A program made the translations under genes and the position numbers. From Bacteroidetes bacterium GWF2_38_335 (lineage in GTDB: Bacteria; Bacteroidota; Bacteroidia; Bacteroidales; GWF2-38-335): 64,000 nucleotides of DNA. A model generated the notes under the pieces. That model saw only the letters and a program-made list of their open reading frames with translations. It was not told the DNA's origin and made no database searches. This document shows positions 51,919 to 61,284 of this stretch, piece by piece. The stretch lies in the NCBI GenBank assembly GCA_001769535.1, contig MEOH01000018.1, forward strand, positions 62,001 to 126,000, given 5' to 3'. Every line of letters starts with the position of its first letter. Within the stretch, counting starts at the first letter, position 1.

Positions 51919-53055
51919 ATGAGCAATATTTTAATTACCGGAGGAGCAGGGTTTATAGGTTCAAATCTTGCCCTTAAAATTGTTTCTTTAGGACATCAAG
52001 TTACCATATTGGATAATTTGTCCCCTCAAATTCATGGGCCAAATCCTGAAGCGACCTCTCCATTATATAAGTCAATTTTTGGAAAAGTTCATTTTATTAA
52101 GGGAAATGTTGAATTAAAAAAGGATTGGTTAAAGGCCATTTCCGGTAAAGATGCAATAATTCATTTAGCTGCAGAAACAGGCACCGGGCAGTCTATGTAT
52201 AATATAAAACATTATTGTAATACAAATATAGGGGGAACAGCTACATTACTTGATGTTTTAACAAACACCAAACATTCAATTGAAAAATTAATTGTTGCTT
52301 CTTCGCGGGCAATATATGGCGAAGGTTTATATTTATGTAACCAACATGGAAAAGTAAATCCGCACTCAAGATTGGATGATGATATGCAAAAAGGTGATTT
52401 TAATTGTAAATGCCCAATATGCAATAGCAATGTAAAATTGTTGCCAACACCCGAAGACAGTACAGTTCAATCATCGTCAATATATGGAATCACAAAGTAT
52501 AATCAAGAGCAAATGTCTTTATTGATTGGAGAATCTCTAAGAATTCCAACAATTGCCCTTCGCTTTCAAAATGTTTATGGCCCCGGTCAATCATTGCACA
52601 ATCCTTACACAGGAATACTTTCAATCTTTAGCAATTTAATCAAAAACAATAAAAATATAACCGTTTTTGAGGATGGTTTGGAAAGCAGGGATTTTGTTTA
52701 TATTGATGATGTTGTTCAATCAATTATTCTTTCTCTTGACAATTCAATAATGCGATACGAACCCATTAATATCGGCACCGGTGTTTCGGTTAGTGTTTTA
52801 AAAGTTGCACAAAAGCTGATCCAAATATATGGTTCAACAGTTAACGCCAATATTTCAGGCAATTATAGGGTTGGAGATATCCGACATAACTTTGCCGATT
52901 TATCAAAAGCAAAAGAAATACTAAACTTCAAACCAAAATATACTTTTGAAAAAGGTATTTCACTTTTTGGAGATTGGGTAAATCAACAGGTGATTAATGA
53001 CAACAATTTCCAGGATTCGTTAATCGAAATGAAAAACAGAAAACTATTTAAATAA
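51919..53055 (+). CDS. NAD-dependent nucleotide-sugar epimerase/dehydratase with Cys-rich insert
   Basis: 378 aa from ATG 51919 (MSNILITGGAGFIGS); an earlier start would extend into the previous gene. Extended SDR: GGAGFIGS, HLAAETGTGQSMY, catalytic YGITK motif in SSIYGITKYNQEQ and RFQNVYGPGQ. A four-cysteine insert, CKCPICN (near 170-176), is seen in the dTDP-L-rhamnose 4-epimerase (WbiB-like) branch, so it may make dTDP-6-deoxy-L-talose. Rhamnose genes are not in the window. The stop overlaps the next start by 1 bp. Confidence 0.8.
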   Translation: MSNILITGGAGFIGSNLALKIVSLGHQVTILDNLSPQIHGPNPEATSPLYKSIFGKVHFIKGNVELKKDWLKAISGKDAIIHLAAETGTGQSMYNIKHYCNTNIGGTATLLDVLTNTKHSIEKLIVASSRAIYGEGLYLCNQHGKVNPHSRLDDDMQKGDFNCKCPICNSNVKLLPTPEDSTVQSSSIYGITKYNQEQMSLLIGESLRIPTIALRFQNVYGPGQSLHNPYTGILSIFSNLIKNNKNITVFEDGLESRDFVYIDDVVQSIILSLDNSIMRYEPINIGTGVSVSVLKVAQKLIQIYGSTVNANISGNYRVGDIRHNFADLSKAKEILNFKPKYTFEKGISLFGDWVNQQVINDNNFQDSLIEMKNRKLFK

Positions 53056-53999
53056 TGAAAGTTCTTGAACACAAGTCCGTTTTGTTTTTTTGTTATCCTT
53101 ATAGGAAATATAACAAGCAAATAATTACTGCGTTAAAAGATATGGGGGCTGATGTAACATATTTTTCTGATTCTCCAAAATCCAGGTTTTTTAAAATTTT
53201 ACCGAAGAGTATTAAAGTTAGAATAATTAATTACTATTATAAATACATACTTTATAAAATAAGGGGCAAAAAGTTTGATTTTGTGTTTGTTATAAAAGGA
53301 ACTTTTTTATCAGTACCTTTTCTGAAAAAAATAAAAACACTAAATCAAGATTCCTTGTTTTTATTGTATTTGTGGGATACTTTTAAAAACTACAATTATA
53401 AAGATAAACTGGATTGCTTTGATAAAACTTTTTCTTTTGACAGTATAGATTGTGAGAATTTTGACAAACTTGAATATTTGCCGTTGTTTTACATTAAAGA
53501 ATATCAGGAAAGAAAGAAGAAAGAGAAAAATATTGATCTTTTCTTTATTGGTTCCGGCGTAAATTACCGCAAGCAAATATTAGAACGATTAATATTTAAT
53601 TTAAAAAAAGAGGATCTTAAATGCAAATTTTATTTTCCATCCCTCAATTTATTTATTAAAACCATTTTTAAAAAAGACAAATATTTTATATATCCTGCAA
53701 AGGAATTAAAACACAGTAAGTTTATTGATGAATTATTGTCATCAAGAGCCGTTGTTGATATTCAGGCTATTAACCAGGCGGGATTAACAATGAGGACAAT
53801 TGAGGTTCTTGGCTCAGGTCAAAAATTAATCACAACAAATGAAAACATCATAAAGGAGCCATTTTATAACGTAAACAATATTTGTTTAATAAACAGAGAA
53901 AAACCTGTTTTTCCCTTAGAATTTTTAGATAGCGAATACATATATGTTGATATGAGTGCTTACACGCTGGAGTCCTTTTTAAAAAGAATTTTCTTATAA
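53055..53999 (+). CDS. CgeB-like glycosyltransferase
   Basis: 314 aa, very AT-rich. GT-B architecture lacking the first canonical motif; recognisable are KFDFVFVIKG, YLWDTFKNYNYKDKLDCFDK, LFFIGSGVNYRKQILERL and the C-terminal block AVVDIQAINQAGLTMRTIEV, LGSGQKLITTNENI, as in CgeB/DUF3880-related transferases of lipopolysaccharide clusters. Transfers a sugar of the repeat unit; donor and linkage unknown. Confidence 0.78.
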   Translation: MKVLEHKSVLFFCYPYRKYNKQIITALKDMGADVTYFSDSPKSRFFKILPKSIKVRIINYYYKYILYKIRGKKFDFVFVIKGTFLSVPFLKKIKTLNQDSLFLLYLWDTFKNYNYKDKLDCFDKTFSFDSIDCENFDKLEYLPLFYIKEYQERKKKEKNIDLFFIGSGVNYRKQILERLIFNLKKEDLKCKFYFPSLNLFIKTIFKKDKYFIYPAKELKHSKFIDELLSSRAVVDIQAINQAGLTMRTIEVLGSGQKLITTNENIIKEPFYNVNNICLINREKPVFPLEFLDSEYIYVDMSAYTLESFLKRIFL

Positions 54000-54011
54000 A
54001 ATATTAGAAAA

Positions 54012-55247
54012 GTGAGAAAAAAATCGCTGTCAAAAAATTTTGTGTTTTTTCTGCCTATTTTTATAATAATAGTCGCCATTACAAACGATTACTTTGGCGA
54101 ATCCTTTTTAAACATGGGGGCAATCAGGGCAATTATTCTTCTTCCTTTTTGTTTGTTTTTCTTAACTAAAAATTTCAATAAGACTAATTTTAATATTATT
54201 ATTTTAATTTTTCTCTGCTATATGGGGATTCTTTCAGCATTTACCTCAAACCCAGATTACACATTATATGTGTTTGCAAAAATGTTTATTGCAAGCATGA
54301 TGTTGCCAATAGGTTTTTATTATATTAAAACATTAGATGATTTAAAAAAGCTAACAAGAAATTATTTTATTTCAATAATAATTATAATTATCATGTTTGG
54401 TTTTTCAAATTATTATAGCGTCGGAAAGGAATCATACAAGGACAGCACGGTATTATTTGGTGAATCAGGCGTTAACATAACAAAAAGTTTAGCGCTATTA
54501 TTAATGACTATTCCATTATTTTTATATAATAATAAATCTAAACGATTGCTATATTTTGTTTTATTTGTTACTATAACGTCACTTATTGTTGTTACATTAG
54601 GTTTGAAAAGAACAGCTATTATTTCTTTGGCAGTAGGATACTTAATTTATTTCATTTTTAAAGAAAATAAGTCAAAATCAACCCAATATGCAATATTAAT
54701 ATTTATTATTTTAATTGTTTCTTCTCCTTTATATTATGATTATTTAGAAACCCGCATTTTTGCTCGAGAAAAAAACCTTAATTATGAATCAACAGATGAT
54801 ATGTTGGAAGAATGGCGATATAAAGAAACAGAAATTGGATTAAAAGTAATTTCTGATGGTAATATAATAACTAAATTATTTGGAGAAGAATTGTTCAATT
54901 CATTCAATTATTTGGACATTCCATATATGTTTCATAACGATTATATTACCGTCTTAGCTGGATCTGGATTTGTTGGGCTATTTTTTTTGTTATGGATTTA
55001 TCTCTCTATAATTGTTTACTTTAAAAAAACATATAAAGTTATCAAGAATAATTATAGTATTTCAAAAGAATTAAGAGCAGTAGTATTTTCAATTATTACA
55101 TTTTTAATAATAATCTCTATTGGTGGTTCTATCCATGGAATTGAAATAAGGGCATTAGCTTTTCTTTACATTGGGGGTGTTTTAGGGTTTTCAAAACAAT
55201 TAATGTTGGAGGTTTTAAATGAAAATTCAATTTATAGGCGATATTAG
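54012..55247 (+). CDS. wzy: O-antigen/capsule polymerase (Wzy-type)
   Basis: 411 aa, GTG start at 54012. About 10-12 membrane segments and a large periplasmic loop of about 60 residues (near 250-310: REKNLNYESTDDMLEEWRY, then HNDYITVLAGSGFVG). The pattern LGLKRTAIISLAVGYL and MFHNDYITVLAGSG is typical of Wzy/O-antigen ligase membrane proteins. As the locus has a Wzx and no second candidate, polymerase is the likely role. The C terminus overlaps capA by 29 bp. Confidence 0.85.
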   Translation: MRKKSLSKNFVFFLPIFIIIVAITNDYFGESFLNMGAIRAIILLPFCLFFLTKNFNKTNFNIIILIFLCYMGILSAFTSNPDYTLYVFAKMFIASMMLPIGFYYIKTLDDLKKLTRNYFISIIIIIIMFGFSNYYSVGKESYKDSTVLFGESGVNITKSLALLLMTIPLFLYNNKSKRLLYFVLFVTITSLIVVTLGLKRTAIISLAVGYLIYFIFKENKSKSTQYAILIFIILIVSSPLYYDYLETRIFAREKNLNYESTDDMLEEWRYKETEIGLKVISDGNIITKLFGEELFNSFNYLDIPYMFHNDYITVLAGSGFVGLFFLLWIYLSIIVYFKKTYKVIKNNYSISKELRAVVFSIITFLIIISIGGSIHGIEIRALAFLYIGGVLGFSKQLMLEVLNENSIYRRY

Positions 55248-56280
55248 TCTGAATAATAGGTTTATAGAGCTATGTGAGAGAAATACAAACCCTTTCAAAT
55301 TTGTTGTAGATTTTTTTAACAACTCTGATTTAGTTGTTGGAAATTTAGAGTGTATTTTAAAAGGCTCCAAGGGAGAAAATTTGCTTCGGTCACCAAGATT
55401 AAACACCAATTTAGAAACTTTAAATTATTTAGCCTCCCTACATTTAGGTTTGGTTACATTAGCCCACAACCATATTTTCGATAATTTACAGGATGGTTTT
55501 AATAATACACTCCGTTTTTTAAATGAAAAACATATAATATTTATTGGTGCCGGAGTAACAAAGGAGGATTCAAAAAATATATATATTTATGAAAAATCAG
55601 GTGTCAAAATTGGGTTTTTAAACTATGTTACAGAAGATACAAATCCAAACATTCCTGAAAATTCCGGGGTGTTTGTTAACCTGTTTCAATTGCAGGAAGT
55701 ACTAAATGATATTAAAAAAAACAAGCCAATTGTTGACCATCTGGTATTGTTATTACATTGGGGGGGGAAATGCGAAGGGGGTTATTATCCTGATTGGGAA
55801 CAACCACAAATTGCACGAATATTAATTGATGCCGGAGCAGATTTGATAATTGGTACCCATTCGCACACATTACAACCATATGAAGTTTATAAAGGAAAGC
55901 ATATTTTTTATTCTCTGGGGAATTTTTGTTTCGCAGATGTGGTATCAGATGGAAAAGTTAAAGAAATAGAATGGGGAAGATGCACTGAATCCATAATTCT
56001 TGAAATAGATTTTAATAACGTTAATTATACCGTTGATTTTGTTCCAATTGATTGCAAAGGGTTAACCGTTGTACCAAAACCAGCTGTAATAAAAAAATGG
56101 GGAAAAAGAAACAGGAAATTCCCTTCAATCAGGGATAATTTCATCAAATGGAAAAGATATTATTTTTTTCACAAAAAAATAAACCCCATATTTTTTTTCT
56201 TTTTTGGCAACAACCACAATTTTTTTAAACAACTTTTCAAATTAAATCTGAAAAAAATATTTCGCTTTATTAAAAAATGA
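55219..56280 (+). CDS. CapA-family metallophosphatase-like protein
   Basis: 353 aa. FIGDISLNN, SDLVVGNLECIL, LGLVTLAHNHIFD, LLLHWGGKCEGGYYPDWEQ, LIIGTHSHTLQPYE and FYSLGNFCF are the CapA/PgsA motifs in order (metal ligands D, N, H). CapA proteins take part in polyglutamate capsule assembly and export in bacilli, and stray members occur in glycan loci. No signal peptide is seen. Together with the ATP-grasp protein that follows, it might attach or process an amino-acid substituent. Confidence 0.85.
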   Translation: MKIQFIGDISLNNRFIELCERNTNPFKFVVDFFNNSDLVVGNLECILKGSKGENLLRSPRLNTNLETLNYLASLHLGLVTLAHNHIFDNLQDGFNNTLRFLNEKHIIFIGAGVTKEDSKNIYIYEKSGVKIGFLNYVTEDTNPNIPENSGVFVNLFQLQEVLNDIKKNKPIVDHLVLLLHWGGKCEGGYYPDWEQPQIARILIDAGADLIIGTHSHTLQPYEVYKGKHIFYSLGNFCFADVVSDGKVKEIEWGRCTESIILEIDFNNVNYTVDFVPIDCKGLTVVPKPAVIKKWGKRNRKFPSIRDNFIKWKRYYFFHKKINPIFFFFFGNNHNFFKQLFKLNLKKIFRFIKK

Positions 56281-56287
56281 ATTATAG

Positions 56288-57310
56288 ATGCAGGAAATAA
56301 TTATAATTACCGACTATAAAGGTTATTTTGGTTCAAAACACAACGCGTCTCCCTACCGCAGTGGGATGGATATTGATTTGCTTAAAATGCTTTTCGAAAA
56401 AAATAACTTTATTGTAACCATAGAAAACTTTGCTAAAATTTCTTTTTCCAAAAATTACGAAAACACAATAGTAATTTACACCGGTAGCGAAGACCATAAT
56501 CTTCTTTACAAGTCATATATTGAGGATGTAATTCTTGGCCTGCAAAATTTAGGTGCAATGGTAATTCCCGGCTTCGATTTTTTGAAGGCCAACAACAACA
56601 AGGTTTATATGGAAATCTTAAGAAACCGGATAGATCCGGCAAATAGATTTAATACGAAATTCTTTGGCACTTTACAGGAATTAAAAGACAATATTAACAC
56701 TATTAATCCACCTGTTATTTTAAAAAAATCTGCCGGAGCAATGAGCAAGGGAGTTTTCCTGGCTAAGACCAAAGAAGAAGTAATAAAAAATGCAAAAAAA
56801 ATTAGCCAAACCAAAAATTTACTTTTTGATATAAAAGATAAAATCAGAAGAAACAGACATAAAGGTTATATACCTGAGTCAACAAATAGAAACAAATTCA
56901 TTGTTCAGAACTTTATTCCTGATTTAAATAACGATTGGAAAGTTCTGGTTTTTTTCGATAAGTGCTTCATATTAAAAAGAACTATCAAACCGGGCGATTT
57001 TCGTGCTAGCGGTAGTGGATATCAATATAAATTTGATGTAAAAGCTGAATTTCCCCAAGGGATTTTTGATTTTTGCATAGATTATAAAAACAAACTCAAC
57101 GTTCCAAATATTTCTCTTGATGTTGCATTCGATGGCAAGGAGTTTTTTATAATAGAATTTCAGGCACTCTACTTTGGCACAACCACTCAGGAAAAATCTA
57201 AATACTTCTTTCAGAAAGAAAAAAACACTTGGATACCAAAAACAAATAACTTCTCTATTGAAGAGATATTTGTTTATGGTATTAAAGAATATTATTCAAA
57301 AAAAGCATGA
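56288..57310 (+). CDS. ATP-grasp (RimK-like) ligase
   Basis: 340 aa, starting 7 bp after capA. Middle and C-terminal segments match the ATP-grasp fold: PPVILKKSAGAMSKGVFLAK (nucleotide Lys and small-residue loop), FIVQNFIPDLNNDWKVLVFF, LKRTIKPGDFRASGSGYQYK (RimK-like) and FFIIEFQALYFGT with the metal-binding EFQ. It would join a carboxylate to an amine with ATP. The N-terminal part is unfamiliar. In this operon the natural idea is amidation of a uronic acid or attachment of an amino acid to an amino sugar. Confidence 0.78.
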   Translation: MQEIIIITDYKGYFGSKHNASPYRSGMDIDLLKMLFEKNNFIVTIENFAKISFSKNYENTIVIYTGSEDHNLLYKSYIEDVILGLQNLGAMVIPGFDFLKANNNKVYMEILRNRIDPANRFNTKFFGTLQELKDNINTINPPVILKKSAGAMSKGVFLAKTKEEVIKNAKKISQTKNLLFDIKDKIRRNRHKGYIPESTNRNKFIVQNFIPDLNNDWKVLVFFDKCFILKRTIKPGDFRASGSGYQYKFDVKAEFPQGIFDFCIDYKNKLNVPNISLDVAFDGKEFFIIEFQALYFGTTTQEKSKYFFQKEKNTWIPKTNNFSIEEIFVYGIKEYYSKKA

Positions 57311-58260
57311 AGATACTCTTTGTAGCAGGAAAAACTGTGGTTGGAATTGCACCCTTTGTTGAAAGTCAAAAACAATCATTATTGCTACATGGATGTGAAG
57401 TTGATGTTTTTCTTATAACAAACAAAACAAAGAACCCTTTGGGTCAATTATTAAAATTAAGAAAAAAAATCATTTCAAAACAATACGATATTGTTCACTC
57501 CCATCATGTACATTATTCTTATTGGGTCTTACTGACTTTCACCAAAACAAAAAAAGTCTTATCATTTCTTGGAAGTGATCTCAATGGTAAGCCTAACAAA
57601 AATGGTAAAACAACCATAAAAGGGCGATTTAATAAGCTTATTTCAAGACTTATTCTTCCATTCGTTCAGGGAGTTATCGTAAAATCAGAGCGTATGAAGC
57701 ATAAAATACCTCTGCCTTTTCATAAAAAAACCATTGTCTTGCCTAATGGAGTAGATTTTGACTCCTTTTTTCCAATGGATCTGACTGCTTGCAGAAAAAA
57801 ACTCAATTTACCTCACGAAAAAAAAATAATTTTATTTACAGGTAATCCAACCGATATAAACAAAAATTTTCATCTTCTTAAAACCACTGTCAACAAATTG
57901 AACAACCCTGAAATCCAAATTTGCACTCCCTTCCCAAGCCCACCGGAATTGATGCCGTTTTATATTAATTCAGCAGATGTTGTTGTTTTGACATCATTCT
58001 ATGAGGGTTCACCAAATATTATTAAAGAAGCCCTTGCTTGCAACACAAAAATTATTTCTACTGATGTTGGGGATGTAAAGGAAAATATCTCTAACACTAA
58101 CTATTCTTTCATAATTCAGGATAAAAATAATTTTGAGGAGACTCTTATTCAAACTCTTAATTTACCTCTAAAAACAAATGGCAGAGAGAATATAAAGCAC
58201 TTAGATTCAAAAAAAATTGGAAAAACACTAATTGATTTCTACAAGAAAGTTTTGAATTAA
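57307..58260 (+). CDS. Family 4 glycosyltransferase
   Basis: 317 aa with a 4-bp ATGA overlap. GT4 features: GKTVVGIAPFVESQKQSL, VHSHHVHYSYWVLL, FLGSDLNGKP, VLPNGVDFDSFFP, LFTGNPTDINKNFHLL, and the E-x7-E region in FYEGSPNIIKEALACN. Retaining glycosyltransferase for the repeat unit, cytoplasmic face. Donor unknown. Confidence 0.9.
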   Translation: MKILFVAGKTVVGIAPFVESQKQSLLLHGCEVDVFLITNKTKNPLGQLLKLRKKIISKQYDIVHSHHVHYSYWVLLTFTKTKKVLSFLGSDLNGKPNKNGKTTIKGRFNKLISRLILPFVQGVIVKSERMKHKIPLPFHKKTIVLPNGVDFDSFFPMDLTACRKKLNLPHEKKIILFTGNPTDINKNFHLLKTTVNKLNNPEIQICTPFPSPPELMPFYINSADVVVLTSFYEGSPNIIKEALACNTKIISTDVGDVKENISNTNYSFIIQDKNNFEETLIQTLNLPLKTNGRENIKHLDSKKIGKTLIDFYKKVLN

Positions 58261-58277
58261 CCTTAAAGAATAAGAAA

Positions 58278-59120
58278 ATGGAGAAAAGCACAGCCAACAA
58301 AAACTTCTACAATAGCATTAATGATGCTTGGCTTTTTATTATGGGAGGTAACTTTCACTGGGGATATTTTCTATCAGAAAGCGATTCACTCGATATGGCA
58401 ACCAATAACCTTATTAATGCAATGTCTAATCTGGTTAAGCCTACAGTTAAAGATAAAATCATTGATATTGGATGTGGTATTGGCCATCCTGCTTTTCATT
58501 TACACGCTCTTTTTGGATCAGAAGTTTTTGGTGTTTCTATTAGTGAGAATGGTATTAATGAAGCAAACATATTAGCCGAAGAAAAAGGCTTTCAGGATAA
58601 AACTTCCTTTTTTGTTATGGATGCAATGAATTTAAATTTCCCTGATAATGCTTTCGACATTGCATGGATAATGGAATCATCACACTTAATGCCAAGCAAA
58701 ACAATTCTTGTTAATGAAGCTGTCAGAGTTTTAAAACCTCAAGGCAGAATAGTTCTTTGCGATTTAATGTTACAAAGACCACTTAAAGCAAGAGAAATCC
58801 TAAAATATCAGGAAGATCTCAAAAAAATGGAAAAAAGCTTTGGCCAGGCAAAACTTGATACTTTGCAAGTATACCAAAATATTTTTGCCGAAAATAACAT
58901 TCAGGTTAACGAGAGTTTTTATATCAGCGAATCTGTAATTAAAACCCTTGATTGTTGGAAAAATAATATTGAAAATAACTGGGATAAACTGTCGCCGTAT
59001 TTTTCAATTAATCAGAAAACTGATTTCTTGGAAACTTGCGATTTTCTTAAATATCTCTATGAATCTGAAATTTGGGGTTATGGTATAATTAGTGGAACTA
59101 AAATTTTATATTATGAATGA
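58278..59120 (+). CDS. SAM-dependent methyltransferase with acyl-module neighbours
   Basis: 280 aa. Motif I IIDIGCGIGHPAFHLH (about 61-76), GVSISENGINEANILA, then MDAMNLNFPDNAFDIAWIME and ALVNEAVRVLKPQGRIVLCD-type block. The FHWGYF near the N terminus and the ESSHLMP segment resemble sterol/tocopherol-type and polyketide-tailoring methyltransferases more than sugar N-methylases. It overlaps the carrier protein gene by 8 bp, so the methyl acceptor may be a carrier-bound acyl group. Confidence 0.83.
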   Translation: MEKSTANKNFYNSINDAWLFIMGGNFHWGYFLSESDSLDMATNNLINAMSNLVKPTVKDKIIDIGCGIGHPAFHLHALFGSEVFGVSISENGINEANILAEEKGFQDKTSFFVMDAMNLNFPDNAFDIAWIMESSHLMPSKTILVNEAVRVLKPQGRIVLCDLMLQRPLKAREILKYQEDLKKMEKSFGQAKLDTLQVYQNIFAENNIQVNESFYISESVIKTLDCWKNNIENNWDKLSPYFSINQKTDFLETCDFLKYLYESEIWGYGIISGTKILYYE

Positions 59121-59337
59121 AGAAAAATTAATTGAAATTGTTATTGAAATTTTGAAAAATGCAAAAAAGCAAATCCCCGCCAATATTTCAATGAATATGG
59201 ATTTGCGTAATGATCTTGGATTAGATTCCTTTAATCTTGCCGAAATGACTGTAAGAATTGAAGATATTACAGGAATTGATGTGTTTGAGGCCGGTGTAAT
59301 CTCAACCCTACAGGATGCAATCAACAGACTTAAATAG
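59113..59337 (+). CDS. Acyl carrier protein
   Basis: 74 aa from ATG 59113 (MNEEKLIEIV); the frame also has an ATG 21 bp upstream inside the methyltransferase gene. The phosphopantetheine-acceptor motif DLGLDSFNL has Ser39, followed by the helix-III pattern IEDITGIDVFEAGVISTLQDAI. A stand-alone carrier protein within a polysaccharide operon implies that an activated acyl group is handled there. Confidence 0.88.
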   Translation: MNEEKLIEIVIEILKNAKKQIPANISMNMDLRNDLGLDSFNLAEMTVRIEDITGIDVFEAGVISTLQDAINRLK

Positions 59338-60562
59338 CAATTTGTTATTTTTTGATGAGGCTATTTCAGAAAAACTAACATTTTCTGAAATTGTCGATTA
59401 TGTTTCGAACCCTCTGTTATTTTCCAGAGTTTACAATGAAAAATCGACAAAAGGCTTTATACTTAATTTTATTGCAGGTTTGATAAACCATCGTCCTGTT
59501 TATCTTGTCGACTTAAATTCTTCAGAAAATGAAATAAAAAGATTAATAGGGGAAATCAAGCCGGAGTTTGTTGAAGAAATCCATGTCAAAAGAAATTTCT
59601 CTTCTTTTAAAGATTTATTGGATGCCATTAGGAGTTCTCAATCCGACTTGATAATGTTCACCTCAGGTACTACCGGTGAGCCAAAAAAAATAATCCATAA
59701 AATCGATTCGTTTTTAAGAAGTGTTAAAACCGGAAGCGAAAATACAAACAAAGTTTGGGGTCTATGTTTTAGCATTACTCATATGGCCGGACTTCAGGTT
59801 TTTTTTCAGGCTTTTTTCAATCAATGTCCATTAATACATCTTTATCAATACAAAAAATCTGAGATTGAAAAATTAATTGGATCATTCTCCATCACAAATC
59901 TTTCGGGAACTCCTACTTTCTATAGAATGTTAATGCCTTTGTCTGGGTCTTTCAATTCTGTTTCTCAAATAACTTTAGGAGGCGAAAAAAGCAGTTCAAC
60001 CCTTGTAGATCAATTAAAGTTATTTTTTCCTAAAGCAAGAATTACAAATATCTATGCTTCAACCGAATCCGGTTCAATCTTAAAATCAAGTGGAGAGTTC
60101 TTCGAGATAAAAAAGGAGTTTTCTTCAAAAATTACAATAATTGATAATGAATTATGTGTTCACAAAGACCTTGTCGGAAAAGGAATATCCATTGACGAAA
60201 ATGGATGGTATCATACCGGTGACATTGTGGAAATAATTGAGCAAAATCCTATTAAATTAAAGTTTCTTCATAGAAAAACCGATGCAATTAATGTTGGAGG
60301 AATTAAGGTTGACCCTACAGAAATAGAGGAGGAATTGCTTAAACACCCGAATATTAAATTGGCCAGGGTTTACGGAAGAAAAAATTCCATTTTGGGGAAT
60401 ATTGTCATGGCAGAAATTGTTTGTATTGAAGATAAACAATTATCTGAATTAGAAATTAAGGATTTTCTATCCGAAACTCTTCAGGAATTCAAAATTCCGC
60501 GTATTATAAAAATTGTCGATAATATTGAAATAACCCAATCCGGCAAAACAAAAAAGATATGA
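59315..60562 (+). CDS. AMP-forming acyl ligase (ANL superfamily)
   Basis: 415 aa, overlapping the ACP gene by 23 bp. Adenylation motifs: FTSGTTGEPKKI (115-126), ITLGGEKSSSTL, NIYASTESGS, YHTGDIVE, LHRKTDAINVGGIKVDPTEIEE, and the C-terminal Lys in TQSGKTKKI at the very end. Shorter than acyl-CoA synthetases because the N-terminal subdomain is reduced. Likely loads a carboxylic acid onto the ACP encoded just upstream. Confidence 0.88.
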   Translation: MQSTDLNSNLLFFDEAISEKLTFSEIVDYVSNPLLFSRVYNEKSTKGFILNFIAGLINHRPVYLVDLNSSENEIKRLIGEIKPEFVEEIHVKRNFSSFKDLLDAIRSSQSDLIMFTSGTTGEPKKIIHKIDSFLRSVKTGSENTNKVWGLCFSITHMAGLQVFFQAFFNQCPLIHLYQYKKSEIEKLIGSFSITNLSGTPTFYRMLMPLSGSFNSVSQITLGGEKSSSTLVDQLKLFFPKARITNIYASTESGSILKSSGEFFEIKKEFSSKITIIDNELCVHKDLVGKGISIDENGWYHTGDIVEIIEQNPIKLKFLHRKTDAINVGGIKVDPTEIEEELLKHPNIKLARVYGRKNSILGNIVMAEIVCIEDKQLSELEIKDFLSETLQEFKIPRIIKIVDNIEITQSGKTKKI

Positions 60563-61284
60563 AAAATATTATAATCACAGGCGCCTCTAGAGGCTTAGGG
60601 TTAGAAACTGCAAATCTTCTTATAAAAAAAGGTTACAAAGTTATAGGAATCAGCAGAACTAAATCAAATGAACTAAATACCCTTTTATTAAATAATAAAG
60701 AACAATTCGAATTCATTGAATTTGATTTGGGAAACCCACGCAAAGTTCAGGATGAGCTATTTAAGAAATATATTAAATATGATACTCCAATTTATGGTTT
60801 TGTAAATAATGCTGCAATTGCCTACGATGATATTGCAACAAACATGAATCTTGATTCCTTGGAAAACATGTTCAATATTAATGTTTTTAGTCCTATGCTA
60901 ATGACAAAAAATATTATTAGAAATATGTTGCTAAACAAAATAAAAGGCAGTCTTATTCATATTTCATCCATTTCTTGCCATACCGGATACAAAGGACTGT
61001 CAATGTATGCCTCTTCAAAATCATCAATAGAAGCCTTTTCAAAAAATATTGCAAGAGAATGGGGTCCATTGGGAATAAGGTCAAACAGCATTGTGGCCGG
61101 TTTTATGGAGACAGACATGAGTTCTTCCTTAGATGAAAGTCAAAAAAACAGAATTTATGGTCGAACAAGCCTCAAATTGCCAACATCTACACTGTCTGTT
61201 GCAAATACAATAGAGTTTCTGCTTTCTCAGGAATCTGGCTCAATTACCGGACAAAATATTTTTGTTGATTCAGGTACAATATGA
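60559..61284 (+). CDS. Short-chain dehydrogenase/reductase (FabG-like)
   Basis: 241 aa with ATGA overlap. TGASRGLGLETA (Rossmann loop), NNAAIAYDD, SSISCHTGYKGLSMYASSKSS (catalytic Ser, Tyr, Lys) and the RSNSIVAGFMETDM block fit FabG-like ketoreductases. In this context it probably reduces a beta-keto or oxo group of the carrier-bound acyl chain, giving a hydroxyacyl group. Confidence 0.9.
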   Translation: MKNIIITGASRGLGLETANLLIKKGYKVIGISRTKSNELNTLLLNNKEQFEFIEFDLGNPRKVQDELFKKYIKYDTPIYGFVNNAAIAYDDIATNMNLDSLENMFNINVFSPMLMTKNIIRNMLLNKIKGSLIHISSISCHTGYKGLSMYASSKSSIEAFSKNIAREWGPLGIRSNSIVAGFMETDMSSSLDESQKNRIYGRTSLKLPTSTLSVANTIEFLLSQESGSITGQNIFVDSGTI

